Positions 55,941 to 64,000 of a DNA stretch of 64,000 bases are shown piece after piece. The notes beneath the pieces are model-generated. The model saw nothing but the letters and a program-made list of their open reading frames with translations. It was not told where the DNA came from and did no database searches. The position numbers and the translations under genes are program-made. Each line of letters begins with the position of its first letter. Position 1 is the stretch's first letter. Where the stretch lies: contig NZ_JHXK01000008.1 in the NCBI RefSeq assembly GCF_000621745.1, forward strand, positions 1 through 64,000. Reading direction: 5' to 3'. This stretch comes from Clostridium beijerinckii HUN142 (GTDB taxonomy: Bacteria; Bacillota; Clostridia; Clostridiales; Clostridiaceae).

Positions 55941-56195
55941 GTTTTCCTCCTCTTTCGATATATATGTTTTGTATTATATTACAATTAGAACAAATTCCTT
56001 CAAGATAACTTATATATAGTTTCTAAGTAATATAATTACGTATTTACAAAATCATTTAGTTTGTATTATTCACTTACTATATTATTCCCAACATTATATC
56101 ATAAAAGATTAATATCAACAATTTAAATACACTTATTCGTTTATATTACAGCCTTGTTATATGTTGTTTATTCATATAAAATAAAAATCCAATTT
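55941..56195. other. Intergenic region between protease and propeller gene
   Basis: AT-rich DNA with TATAAT-like words (about 56092) that may contain the protease promoter. No frame, RNA or repeat was recognised here. Confidence 0.3.
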
Positions 56196-56238
56196 AATAA
56201 AGAGTGTTTAATTTCAATTTAATTAAACACTCTTTATT
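56196..56238 (-). terminator. Terminator of the propeller-glycosidase pair
   Basis: AATAAAGAGTGTTTAATT and AATTAAACACTCTTTATT form a perfect stem 44 bases past the leftward stop. It is followed immediately on the plus strand by a family C end (AGGCATAATCAAAAAATAAC), ending near 56277 in ATGCCTTAA. Confidence 0.8.
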
Positions 56239-56281
56239 TAGGCATAATCAAAAAATAACAACTCCATATGCCTTAACAACT

Positions 56282-57322
56282 TTATTTATTATCATTTAAA
56301 CTTTTATAAACTAATTTTCCATTGTTATCTTCAGTAGCTATGAAATCTTCTTTAATCTGAACAAGTTTTCCTTCATATTCAAATTCTTTTCCTGTACTTA
56401 AATTCTTAACACTACCTTTGAGATTATCATTAACTAGTATTTCACTTTTATTGCTAAAATACAAGTCATTAACATTTACAACCGAATCAAGTGCTACCTT
56501 CTTCCAATTTGCTGTATCTTCATCAACTTTTCCGTAAGTGATGTTGGTAATTTTATCACCATTAAGCTCACCAATATAAATTACATCATTTCTATCAATT
56601 CCAAGAAGTGTTAGATTTTTATTAGTATTAAATGTTAATGGCTTATTAGGGCTCGTAACAAAGAATTTACTATTTAACTTATCTTCATATATTAATCTAT
56701 CGTTGTGTGGAACTACTTGCATATTTCCTAAGACATTAGTCTTAAGTTGCACTTTACTCATATCATTATTTATGTCAATTCTATAAACTATACTCTTTAA
56801 TCCACCTTTATAAATATCTACATAATACACGTTCGTAAATATAGATGCACTTATCTTACTAACTTCCATGTCATCTTCAGCTGAGCATATTTCTTTAACT
56901 AGAGATTCTGTTGAATTTTTTACATTGTAAGTTATAATTTGGACTTTAGATTCTCCTTCTTTTTTGGCTTTCTCAGCTATTACTAATATATCTCTTTCTT
57001 GAAGCCAATCACAGTACATAATAGTTCCTTTACTTTCTGTTGTAACCTTATTACTTGTACCTGTACTAGTGTCCTCCAAATACAGTTCTTCATCCAATTT
57101 ATATGTTAAATATTTACCATCATATGATATACTAACATCCTTAGCTTTGCTTGGAATACTAGCCTTAATATCTTTTGTAATATCTTTTTTTTGAACTTCT
57201 ATTTTATTACTTTTAAATTCTGACGTATGCTTAAAAATAAAATTTTCTAAAATATATAAGCCAGAAATTTGTAATAGTATAGATAACAATGCCCACGCAG
57301 TTATCTTCTTAAACATCTTCAT
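56282..57322 (-). CDS. Membrane-anchored beta-propeller-like protein
   Basis: The 346 residues start with one uncleaved membrane helix (ITAWALLSILLQISGLYIL), then an extracytoplasmic domain built of blade-like segments such as VSISYDGKYLTYKLDEELYL, MYCDWLQERDILVIAEKA and MQVVPHNDRLIYEDKL, as in TolB/DPP-IV-like propellers. There is no protease domain. It lies 20 bases after the glycosidase-domain gene, and both have an N-terminal anchor, so they may act together at the cell surface. Function unknown. Confidence 0.7.
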   Translation of the reverse strand: MKMFKKITAWALLSILLQISGLYILENFIFKHTSEFKSNKIEVQKKDITKDIKASIPSKAKDVSISYDGKYLTYKLDEELYLEDTSTGTSNKVTTESKGTIMYCDWLQERDILVIAEKAKKEGESKVQIITYNVKNSTESLVKEICSAEDDMEVSKISASIFTNVYYVDIYKGGLKSIVYRIDINNDMSKVQLKTNVLGNMQVVPHNDRLIYEDKLNSKFFVTSPNKPLTFNTNKNLTLLGIDRNDVIYIGELNGDKITNITYGKVDEDTANWKKVALDSVVNVNDLYFSNKSEILVNDNLKGSVKNLSTGKEFEYEGKLVQIKEDFIATEDNNGKLVYKSLNDNK

Positions 57323-57342
57323 AATTCTACCTCACCTTCTGT

Positions 57343-58377
57343 TTATTTAACAATAACTGCTGTTGGAATAGATCTTTCTCCCATACTATTTGATGGTTTA
57401 TTTCTAACTTCTCCATAGTAATACAATGTTGTTGATTTTCCACCATCTAAGTTCATTGCATTCCATGCGCCTAGCTGATGCATAATCTCTTGCAATTCCT
57501 TTAATGTTGCTCCTATACTTCCAATTTCTCTACCATCTATAACTAGAAGAATTATTGAGCCATCCTTCATTTGTCCTATAGCAGTTTTAGGGGCTGTCCC
57601 AAATCCTCCATCACCGTTTATCTTTACCATATTTCCATTAATTATCAATGCCGGACCAAAACTTAAAGCTTCTTGAATTCCAAGTTCTTTAAGTTTATCT
57701 ACTGTATAATCGCCTACAACCATTACTCCATTTTTATCTATCCCAAAAGTTGTTGTTGGTTTATCTCCCACATCATTAACTTTCACTTCTCCACCAGTCA
57801 TTACAATACCAGATGCCAATCCACCATTTCCTGTCCACTGAGCAGCAGATGATTGATCTGTAAATGCTCCACCATTAATAGCAGCTATGGCATCATTGTT
57901 TTCAGCAATTGTTGATGTTGTCTCACCTTCAACTCCTAATTTAGAACTTACTCCTATTTTAACTCTTGTTGGATCCTTTACAACTAAATAATAACCAGTA
58001 TACTTAGAATTCTCTATATCATGAAGTTCTATAGTATCATCTTTAACCTTTGGAACTTTAATATCAGATATATTAGTGGTTTCACTAGTTTCTTCAGTTG
58101 AGTTTTCCCCCATAATTTCTGCTATTTTTTTATCTGATAAAAACCATGTAGCCAAATACTGATGGCTCATGGAAGTCATTGCCGCTCCAACATATTGACT
58201 TTTCGCATTGTCAAATGGCCCATATAAAAGTAAAAACGGGAATGTACATCCAGTAAAAAATAATTCAAATGCAAAAAATATAGCTAATGTCTTAAATGAA
58301 ATTTTATTTGATTTTTTCTTACTCTTTTTCACCTTAGATTTCTTATTTATATTCTTATTTCTTCTATTTTCATCCAT
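57343..58377 (-). CDS. Phosphodiester glycosidase (NAGPA) domain membrane protein
   Basis: The product is 344 residues from the ATG at 58377, eight bases after GAGAGG. It has a very basic cytoplasmic N-terminus (NINKKSKVKKSKKKSNK), one membrane helix (LAIFFAFELFFTGCTFPFLL) and an exported domain with AAINGGAFTDQ, FGPALIINGN, PKTAIGQMKDGSIILLVIDG and MNLDGGKSTTLYYYG. These are hallmarks of the NAGPA/exopolysaccharide phosphodiester glycosidase family. The substrate is probably a wall or capsule glycan, by inference. Confidence 0.87.
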   Translation of the reverse strand: MDENRRNKNINKKSKVKKSKKKSNKISFKTLAIFFAFELFFTGCTFPFLLLYGPFDNAKSQYVGAAMTSMSHQYLATWFLSDKKIAEIMGENSTEETSETTNISDIKVPKVKDDTIELHDIENSKYTGYYLVVKDPTRVKIGVSSKLGVEGETTSTIAENNDAIAAINGGAFTDQSSAAQWTGNGGLASGIVMTGGEVKVNDVGDKPTTTFGIDKNGVMVVGDYTVDKLKELGIQEALSFGPALIINGNMVKINGDGGFGTAPKTAIGQMKDGSIILLVIDGREIGSIGATLKELQEIMHQLGAWNAMNLDGGKSTTLYYYGEVRNKPSNSMGERSIPTAVIVK

Positions 58378-58562
58378 TTTATTATCCTCTCTAAAAATGC
58401 ATTTTAATTGCATTTATAAAAATTACACCAGACCTAATTATATAATATTTTCAATTAGATTACAATAATTTCATTTTTCCAGCATTTTATTCTATCGTAC
58501 ACTTAAATTTCGCTTTTAAATACTCGCATTATGTTATAATAAGTCTTAGGAGGTATATATAA

Positions 58563-59534
58563 ATGGAAGATAAAATTTTAAATGAATTAAAAAAATCTCA
58601 AAATTATGTTTCTGGCGAATACCTAAGTTCTACTTTAAATGTTTCACGAACTGCTATATGGAAACATATGAAAAACTTGAAATTAAAAGGTTATATAATA
58701 GAAGGAATTTCTAATAAGGGGTACAAATTACTTAATTCCCCTGACTTATTAAATAAAAATGAGATTTTACCTTTATTAGAAACATCTGATATTGGAAAAA
58801 ACATAGTTTACTTTGATGAAATAGATTCTACAAATATTAAAGCAAAAGAGCTTGCACAAAAAGACATTGAACATGGCACTATAGTAATTGCAGAAAAGCA
58901 AACTTTGGGAAGTGGCCGCTTTAACAGAAAGTGGGTTTCTCCAAATGGCGGTCTTTGGTTTTCATTAATATTAAGACCTAAACTTCCTCCAACAGAAGCT
59001 CCTAAAATAACTCAAATTGCTGCTGCTTCTGTCTATAAGACACTAAGTAATTTTGGTATTAATTCAACCATTAAATGGCCTAATGATATACTTTTAAATG
59101 ACAAAAAGTTTTGCGGAATTCTAGCTGAAATGAAATGTGACATGGATAGTGTTCATTATTTAGTTTTAGGCATAGGCATGAATATCAATATAGATGAAGG
59201 TGATTTTGACGATATTATAAAACCAATTGCTACTTCACTAAAGATTGAATATGATAAAGAGTTTAGAAGAAGTGAGATACTTTCAGATTTCTTAAATAAT
59301 TTTGAAGTATTATACAATAACTTCATCAATAAACTAGATCTTTCCGAGACAATCTCAATCTGCAGAAATCATTCCAATATCTTGGGCCGAAAGGCAAAAT
59401 TAATCACATATAATAATGAAGAAATTGTCACCTGTGTTTCTGTATCTGATAATGGTGACCTTATGGTTATAGATAGTAACGGAAATGAAAAAGCTGTAAT
59501 TACTGGAGAGATTAGTTTTAATGGAATGAACTAA
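58563..59534 (+). CDS. birA: Biotin--protein ligase and biotin operon repressor
   Basis: The 323-residue protein has an N-terminal winged helix (SGEYLSSTLNVSRTAIWKHM KNLKLKGY), the ligase domain (DEIDSTNIKAKELAQ, then TLGSGRFNRKWVSPNGGLW, where the usual GRGRxGRxW is changed) and IKWPNDILLNDKKFCGILAE M, and the C-terminal SH3-like part. It attaches biotin to carboxylase subunits and probably represses biotin genes. AGGAGG precedes the ATG. Confidence 0.95.
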   Translation: MEDKILNELKKSQNYVSGEYLSSTLNVSRTAIWKHMKNLKLKGYIIEGISNKGYKLLNSPDLLNKNEILPLLETSDIGKNIVYFDEIDSTNIKAKELAQKDIEHGTIVIAEKQTLGSGRFNRKWVSPNGGLWFSLILRPKLPPTEAPKITQIAAASVYKTLSNFGINSTIKWPNDILLNDKKFCGILAEMKCDMDSVHYLVLGIGMNINIDEGDFDDIIKPIATSLKIEYDKEFRRSEILSDFLNNFEVLYNNFINKLDLSETISICRNHSNILGRKAKLITYNNEEIVTCVSVSDNGDLMVIDSNGNEKAVITGEISFNGMN

Positions 59535-59650
59535 AAAACGTTATTGCGAAACACTCAAAATGATGAGATAACCAATCGAAAGAGAATACATATATGTGAT
59601 AAAAAACTTGGAATGTTAACTTTTTTATTTTTTATTAAAAAGATTGATTA

Positions 59651-59963
59651 TCGAGGAAATATAAAAACTGCTTGCAGGAATATGAATTTAGTTTAGATTT
59701 ACTACTAAATAAAGAAAGAGAATATATGCTTTTGTGCAGTGTTCATTAGAAGATCTTGCTGGCTGTGATTCTTAGATTAGAAGTCGTTCCAAATATGCTA
59801 GTTCAAAACTTGCTTTTGAGGCTAGCATTTTGGGCACAACTTCTGGTCTTAGAATCACCCAGTAAAATCTTTTGAGAACCAGAACAAACGCATATATTCC
59901 CTTTCGAGAGCTCAGCAGTAAACTTAGACCCCACTCATACCGCAAGCATTTTTATATTTCGCT
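59651..59963. repeat. Family A long hairpin, diverged copy 3
   Basis: The ends GAAATATAAAAACTGCTTGC and GCAAGCATTTTTATATTTCG pair, as do AAAGAGAATATATGC / GCATATATTCCCTTTC, TGATTCTTAGA / TCTTAGAATCA and ATGCTAG / CTAGCATT, closing on TTCAAAACTTGCTTTTGAG. The centre (CCAAATATGCTAGTTC ... GGCACAACTT) aligns with the centres of the copies at 25287 and 32379. It lies between the converging birA and ldh genes and probably ends both transcripts. A short fragment with the GAGAATACATATATG word lies at 59575-59600. Confidence 0.75.
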
Positions 59964-59992
59964 TAGTGTACAATAACTTTGGTTAATTTTAA

Positions 59993-60943
59993 TTATTTAT
60001 TCACAACTTTTTCAATATGCCCTTTTAGAACACTTGCTGATTCTTTTAATTTTTCCAATTCATCATCATTTAGAACAGGGTTTACAATTCTCACAACACC
60101 CTTACTGTTTAAAATTGTTGGAACTGCTAAGTAAACATCTTCTATTCCATACTCTCCTTGCATCAAGCATGATACAGTTAAAATAGTATTTTCGTCTCTC
60201 AATATAGCTTCTACTATTGTGTTTACTGCTAGTGATACAGCAAAGTAAGTTGCATTTTTTCTACTTATTATTTCATAGGCAGCATTTTTAACATCGCTTT
60301 CTATTACTGATTTTACATCATCATCCCACTCTAAATTGAACTTTTTAGCATATTCTTCAAAAGTTTCTCCAGCTATGCTTGCAGTACTCCAACTAACAAC
60401 TTCACTATCACCATGTTCTCCTAAAACATATGCATGAATATTATTATTATTTACATTAAAGTATTTACCAATTACATATTTTAATCTTGAAGTATCTAAT
60501 ACAGTTCCTGATGCTATTACTCTTTCCTTAGGGAATCCAGATAACTTATAAGTTATATATGCAAGCACATCACAAGGATTTGATACTACTAATAAAATAG
60601 CATTTGGGCTTGCTGCTGCTAATTGTGGAACAAAACTCTTAAATATATTATAATTTTTCTCAATAAGATCTAATCGAGTTTCTCCTTCCTTTTGAGCAGC
60701 ACCAGCTGTGATTATAACCACATCAGAATCTCTAGTTTCTTCAATACTTCCCGCATAAATGCTAACAGGTTTTACAAACGAAGTACCATGTACTAGATCC
60801 ATAACTTCCCCCATTGCTTTATCCATATTTATATCAAATAGACATATTTCTGTAGCTACTCCACTATTCATTAATGCATATGCTGTTGTTGCACCTACAA
60901 AACCTGCACCAATCACAGATATTTTACGTTTTCTTTCTACCAT
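59993..60943 (-). CDS. ldh: L-lactate dehydrogenase
   Basis: The 316-residue enzyme reduces pyruvate to L-lactate with NADH. It has the Rossmann motif VIGAGFVGATTAYAL, the substrate-binding DLIEKN and SNPCDVLAYITYK region, and the catalytic His in VLGEHGDSEVV. AGGAGG precedes the ATG. With pflB nearby it represents the two competing pyruvate outlets of fermentation. Malate dehydrogenase is less likely because of the overall LDH length and EHGDSE context. Confidence 0.94.
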   Translation of the reverse strand: MVERKRKISVIGAGFVGATTAYALMNSGVATEICLFDINMDKAMGEVMDLVHGTSFVKPVSIYAGSIEETRDSDVVIITAGAAQKEGETRLDLIEKNYNIFKSFVPQLAAASPNAILLVVSNPCDVLAYITYKLSGFPKERVIASGTVLDTSRLKYVIGKYFNVNNNNIHAYVLGEHGDSEVVSWSTASIAGETFEEYAKKFNLEWDDDVKSVIESDVKNAAYEIISRKNATYFAVSLAVNTIVEAILRDENTILTVSCLMQGEYGIEDVYLAVPTILNSKGVVRIVNPVLNDDELEKLKESASVLKGHIEKVVNK

Positions 60944-61189
60944 TATATATTCCTCCTAATTAATACAATATTAATTCTATTATTTCCAGATAACAATCTT
61001 ATTATTTGCTTTTAACAATTTCTCATTTTAAATATTATGAAAGTTATCATACAAAAATTTTATTAATTAATAATCATTATTATCCGATTATACCTTATTT
61101 GAATTTTTTCGTAAATACTATATAATTAAATTTAGCAACTTAATAATAAATTTATTAGTAAGCACATAGACGTAATTATTTTTAAATGT

Positions 61190-61320
61190 TTTATCCGATA
61201 GCCAGCGGCCATAAAACTCACTTGCACTGTGCGAAAGCGACTATACCAAATTGAAAGCTCACAGAGAAAGTTCTGCTAACCAAATACAAGATTTGGAGCA
61301 TCACTTTTTGGAATATTTGC
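61190..61320. repeat. Possible diverged family D element upstream of the exonuclease gene
   Basis: CCAAATACAAGATTTGGAGC ATCACTT resembles CCAAATCGTAGATTTGGACT CTCACTT of the copy at 12019-12155, and AACTCACTTGCAC...GCGAAAGCGAC resembles its CTCGACTC part. The remainder of 60944-61478 contains GGAGTATAAACTCC and near-repeats of CCCTTGTGG (61362-61397) but no gene I can support. Confidence 0.35.
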
Positions 61321-61478
61321 TTTTCTTCAAGTGGAAGATAACTGCTGCACGCTCCTGAACGAAGTCCCCCTTGTGGGTACATTGTGACCCTTGTGGTTAT
61401 AAGTTCAACTAAATTCAAATGGAGTATAAACTCCACCTAAAAAGTTTCACTTTACGCAGAATATGGAGGTACACTTTA

Positions 61479-62108
61479 ATGAAATTATTATTTTTTGATA
61501 CAGAAACTACTAGTATAAAACCCGGCAGCATATGTCAGTTGAGTTACATAACTGTTGATGCTAGTGTAAAACCTCAAGTAACCACTGGTAAAAACTTCTT
61601 CTTTACAGTTGATGAGATGGATCCCTCTGCCCAAGAAATTCACGGTTTTTCTTTAGAAAAGCTTTATGAATTGTCTGATGGACAATATTTTGAGGATTTA
61701 GTAGCTGAATTTCTTGATGATTTTATAACTTCTGATTTCTTAATCGGCCATAATGTTAATTTTGATGTTAGATTTTTAAAACATGAATTGTTTTCTTTAG
61801 GAGAAGATTTTCACCCAAAAAATGTTTTCTGCACTATGGCTTACTATAGAGATATATGTAAGATTCCAAAAGCCAATGGAGAAATCAAAAATCCAAAATT
61901 ATCTGAAGTAATAGATTGGTTGAAAATATCAAACGACCAAATTGTTGAGACATCCGAAAAATTATTTGAAGGTAGCGGAAACTATCACGATGCTAGATTT
62001 GATACAGCTGCAACATATTTAACTGTCATCGAGGGATTAAAGAAAGGATACTTTCCCAAAGGATATTTTTCAAATGTTCTAGCTAAGAACTCTAACGGTT
62101 CAAAATAA
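61479..62108 (+). CDS. DnaQ-like 3'-5' exonuclease
   Basis: The 209-residue product starts at the ATG at 61479, nine bases after GGAGG; the frame is open 20 codons upstream. It has the DEDDh motifs: LFFDTETTSIKPGSICQLSY, GHNVNFDVRFLKHEL and YHDARFDTAATYLTV. It resembles the proofreading epsilon subunit or stand-alone exonucleases such as ExoX. Its partner is unknown. Confidence 0.9.
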   Translation: MKLLFFDTETTSIKPGSICQLSYITVDASVKPQVTTGKNFFFTVDEMDPSAQEIHGFSLEKLYELSDGQYFEDLVAEFLDDFITSDFLIGHNVNFDVRFLKHELFSLGEDFHPKNVFCTMAYYRDICKIPKANGEIKNPKLSEVIDWLKISNDQIVETSEKLFEGSGNYHDARFDTAATYLTVIEGLKKGYFPKGYFSNVLAKNSNGSK

Positions 62109-62268
62109 AATATAATTTTTAGTTATTAACACCTCAATAGAAACATCATATAATATACTATAACTTGTGGATTTTACTCTAAATATTTTTTATGGTATCT
62201 AAAATTTTAGATTTGAACAATTTTAAAATTTATTCTTGTCTTGTTTAAACTATAAATGAGGTGATAAG

Positions 62269-62430
62269 ATGAAAAAATATGTTTGTGAAGTATGCGGATA
62301 TATTTATGATCCAGAACTCGGAGATCCAGATGGAGGAATTGCTCCACATGTAGATTTCAATGATTTGCCTGATTATTGGGTGTGTCCTATTTGCGCTTTT
62401 AACAAAGATAATTTTTCTTTACTAGAATAA
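62269..62430 (+). CDS. Rubredoxin
   Basis: This 53-residue gene reads [20 protein letters not shown] and, later, [20 protein letters not shown]. Both CxxC pairs of the Fe(SCys)4 site and the conserved aromatic core (Y4, Y11, W37) are present. The second loop reads CPICA rather than the usual CPxCG, a change of the glycine after the last cysteine. GAGGTGAT lies just before the ATG. Rubredoxins carry electrons to oxygen- and peroxide-reducing enzymes in clostridia. No partner gene adjoins it. Confidence 0.93.
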   Translation: MKKYVCEVCGYIYDPELGDPDGGIAPHVDFNDLPDYWVCPICAFNKDNFSLLE

Positions 62431-62514
62431 CGTATTATAAAAATTATATATAACTCATCTCGTAAAAATTAATATACTTAAAGATAATTTAAATCAATCT
62501 TTTCATATGAAACC

Positions 62515-62558
62515 AAAAAGACTATATGGACTTATATATTATGTCCTATAGTCTTTTT
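62515..62558. terminator. Bidirectional terminator between rubredoxin and pflB
   Basis: AAAAAGACTATATGGAC and GTCCTATAGTCTTTTT pair with one mismatch around ATATAT; each strand ends in a T-run. Confidence 0.88.
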
Positions 62559-62669
62559 ATATTTGGAATTAATTTTTTAACTTTAAAACATTTGTACTTT
62601 TTTATGAGCTTAGTTCATTAAAATTCATCTAAAACTATCAGGCATTATAAAGCAAGCAATTTTATTTTA

Positions 62670-64000
62670 CTAAACACTTTCATGGAATGTTCTGCTTATA
62701 ACTTCTAATTGTTGTTCTTTTGATAGTCTACTGAAGTTAACTGCATATCCTGAAACTCTAATTGTTAATGTTGGATACTTATCTGGATTTTCCATCGCAT
62801 CTATTAATGTTTGCCTGTTAAGAACATTAACATTTAAGTGATGAGCTCCTTGAGTGAAATATCCATCTAAAATTGCAACTAGGTTGCTAATCTTTTGGTT
62901 CTCATCTTTTCCAAGTGCATCTGGAACTATCGAGAATGTATTTGACACACCATCTTGGCAGATTTCATTGTATGGTATTTTAGCGACTGAGTTAAGTGAT
63001 GCTAATGCTCCATTTATATCTCTTCCGTGCATTGGATTTGCTCCTGGCGCTAAAGGTTCCCCCTTCTTTCTACCATCTGGTGTTGTCCCAGTTTTCTTAC
63101 CGTACATTACATTTGATGTAATTGTAAGTGCTGATAATGTATGCTTAGCATTTCTATACAATGGATGCTTCTTAAGTTCAGTTGAGAATTTAGTAACTAA
63201 CGCTACACCTAAGTCATCTGCTCTATCGTCATCATTTCCGTACTTAGGGAAATCTCCCTCAACTTCAAAATCTATAGCTATGCCTTCTTCATTTCTAATT
63301 GGTCTAACTTTTGCATATTTAATAGCTGATAATGAATCTATTGCCACTGAAAGTCCTGCAATACCAAATGCCATTAATCTTTCCACTGCTGTATCATGAA
63401 GTGCCATTTGACTTGCCTCATACGCATATTTATCATGCATAAAGTGAATTATATTCATTGTATCTACATAAACCTTAGCAACATATTCCATTACCTTATC
63501 ATAATTCGCCTTAACTTTATTAAAATCAAGAATCTCTTCATCTGTAAGTTTTGAAATTCCTGGCACTACTTTAATGCCTTTTAACTCATCTACTCCACCA
63601 TTTATAGCGTATAAAAGTGATTTGGCAATATTTGCTCTAGCACCAAAGAATTGCATTTGCTTACCAACTTTCATAGCCGATACGCAGCAAGCTATTGCAT
63701 AATCATCACCATAAACTGGTCTCATAACTTCATCATTTTCATATTGAATAGAGTCTGTTTTTATTGAGATTTCCGCACAATATTTCTTAAAGCTTTCAGG
63801 TAATTTATCTGACCATAAAACTGTTAAGTTTGGCTCTGCTGATGTTCCTAGGTTTATTAAAGTATGAAGATACCTAAATGAATTCTTTGTTACAAGCGGC
63901 TTGCCATTAATACCTACACCACCAATTGACTCTGTCACCCAAGTTGGGTCCCCACCGAATAATTCATTATACTCTGGAGTTCTTAAGTGTCTAACTAATC
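62670..64000 (-). CDS. pflB: Formate C-acetyltransferase (pyruvate formate-lyase), 5' part beyond the window
   Basis: The frame is open from the right edge, reading [27 protein letters not shown], so only about the last 443 residues are present. The adjacent active-site cysteines are in [20 protein letters not shown], and the glycyl-radical glycine in [12 protein letters not shown] near the C-terminus. The enzyme splits pyruvate with CoA into acetyl-CoA and formate without oxygen and needs an activase (pflA), which would be expected nearby but is not on this side. The end [20 protein letters not shown] matches family length. Confidence 0.96.
   Translation of the reverse strand, partial: LVRHLRTPEYNELFGGDPTWVTESIGGVGINGKPLVTKNSFRYLHTLINLGTSAEPNLTVLWSDKLPESFKKYCAEISIKTDSIQYENDEVMRPVYGDDYAIACCVSAMKVGKQMQFFGARANIAKSLLYAINGGVDELKGIKVVPGISKLTDEEILDFNKVKANYDKVMEYVAKVYVDTMNIIHFMHDKYAYEASQMALHDTAVERLMAFGIAGLSVAIDSLSAIKYAKVRPIRNEEGIAIDFEVEGDFPKYGNDDDRADDLGVALVTKFSTELKKHPLYRNAKHTLSALTITSNVMYGKKTGTTPDGRKKGEPLAPGANPMHGRDINGALASLNSVAKIPYNEICQDGVSNTFSIVPDALGKDENQKISNLVAILDGYFTQGAHHLNVNVLNRQTLIDAMENPDKYPTLTIRVSGYAVNFSRLSKEQQLEVISRTFHESV

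Noticed and set aside
61218..61436. Leftward 72-codon frame upstream of the exonuclease gene
   Set aside because: It runs through a repeat-like region, has no ribosome site and no recognisable protein pattern.
62854..63399. Rightward 181-codon frame inside pflB
   Set aside because: The opposite strand encodes well-conserved pyruvate formate-lyase blocks.
1..64000. tRNA or rRNA genes
   Set aside because: Reading both strands for the TTCGA arm context and rRNA landmarks gave no convincing candidate.

Overview
This window is a low-GC chromosomal segment that reads as a spore-forming anaerobic Clostridium, closest in style to the C. beijerinckii / C. butyricum group. The evidence is AT-rich intergenic DNA, strong GGAGG ribosome binding sites, many TTG/GTG starts, a GerA-family germination protein, pyruvate formate-lyase, L-lactate dehydrogenase, rubredoxin, a two-domain clostridial PurL and a T-box in front of argS. 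The species is an inference; no rRNA or tRNA gene was seen.

Layout. 1-3300: the edge of a transposase, then a BlaI/BlaR1-type repressor-sensor pair whose sensor carries a beta-propeller-like C-terminus, with a clear BlaI-type double operator. 3.6-3.9 kb: a small five-residue-repeat protein. 4.3-15.9 kb: the leftward purine cluster purL, purE, purC, purF, purM, purN, purH, purD, making IMP from PRPP (purL through purD in transcription order). 16.8-23.1 kb: a zinc-ribbon protein, a polar amino-acid ABC transporter, a lipoprotein, an EcsC protein and an NfeD/SPFH pair, all leftward. 23.4-27.7 kb (rightward): nadE, ilvE and an unknown protein. 27.8-33.3 kb: an ABC exporter, a NitT/TauT-type importer and YaaR. 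33.5-40.5 kb: a P-type cation ATPase, asnB (leftward) and an orphan GerA-family gene. 40.6-58.4 kb: a series of small housekeeping units (CvfB-like, gamma-carbonic anhydrase, PHP, Lrp, PF06541 membrane protein, a PEPCK-fold kinase-like protein, MBL-fold lipoprotein, RNase H-like, HAD, nitroreductase, AI-2E permease, argS, site-2 protease, propeller protein plus NAGPA-type glycosidase). 58.5-64 kb: birA, ldh, a DnaQ-type exonuclease, rubredoxin and the 3' part of pflB.

The most unusual content lies between the genes. At least six families of dispersed structured repeats can be recognised by eye: (A) long imperfect hairpins up to about 300 bp, with two copies that differ by pair-preserving changes; (B) about 40-bp units each holding a tiny hairpin plus T-run, serially arrayed in the asnB leader and again upstream of ilvE in the sense direction; (C) elements with AGGCA...TGCCT ends; (D) a CTCGACTC-type element; (E) a CAGGCGA-type hairpin; and (F) a conserved tail after intrinsic terminators. 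A further element with TAATGCACAAT terminal inverted repeats separates purF from purC. No CRISPR array, prophage or defence island was found. Products are assigned from recognised motifs; no database search was possible.
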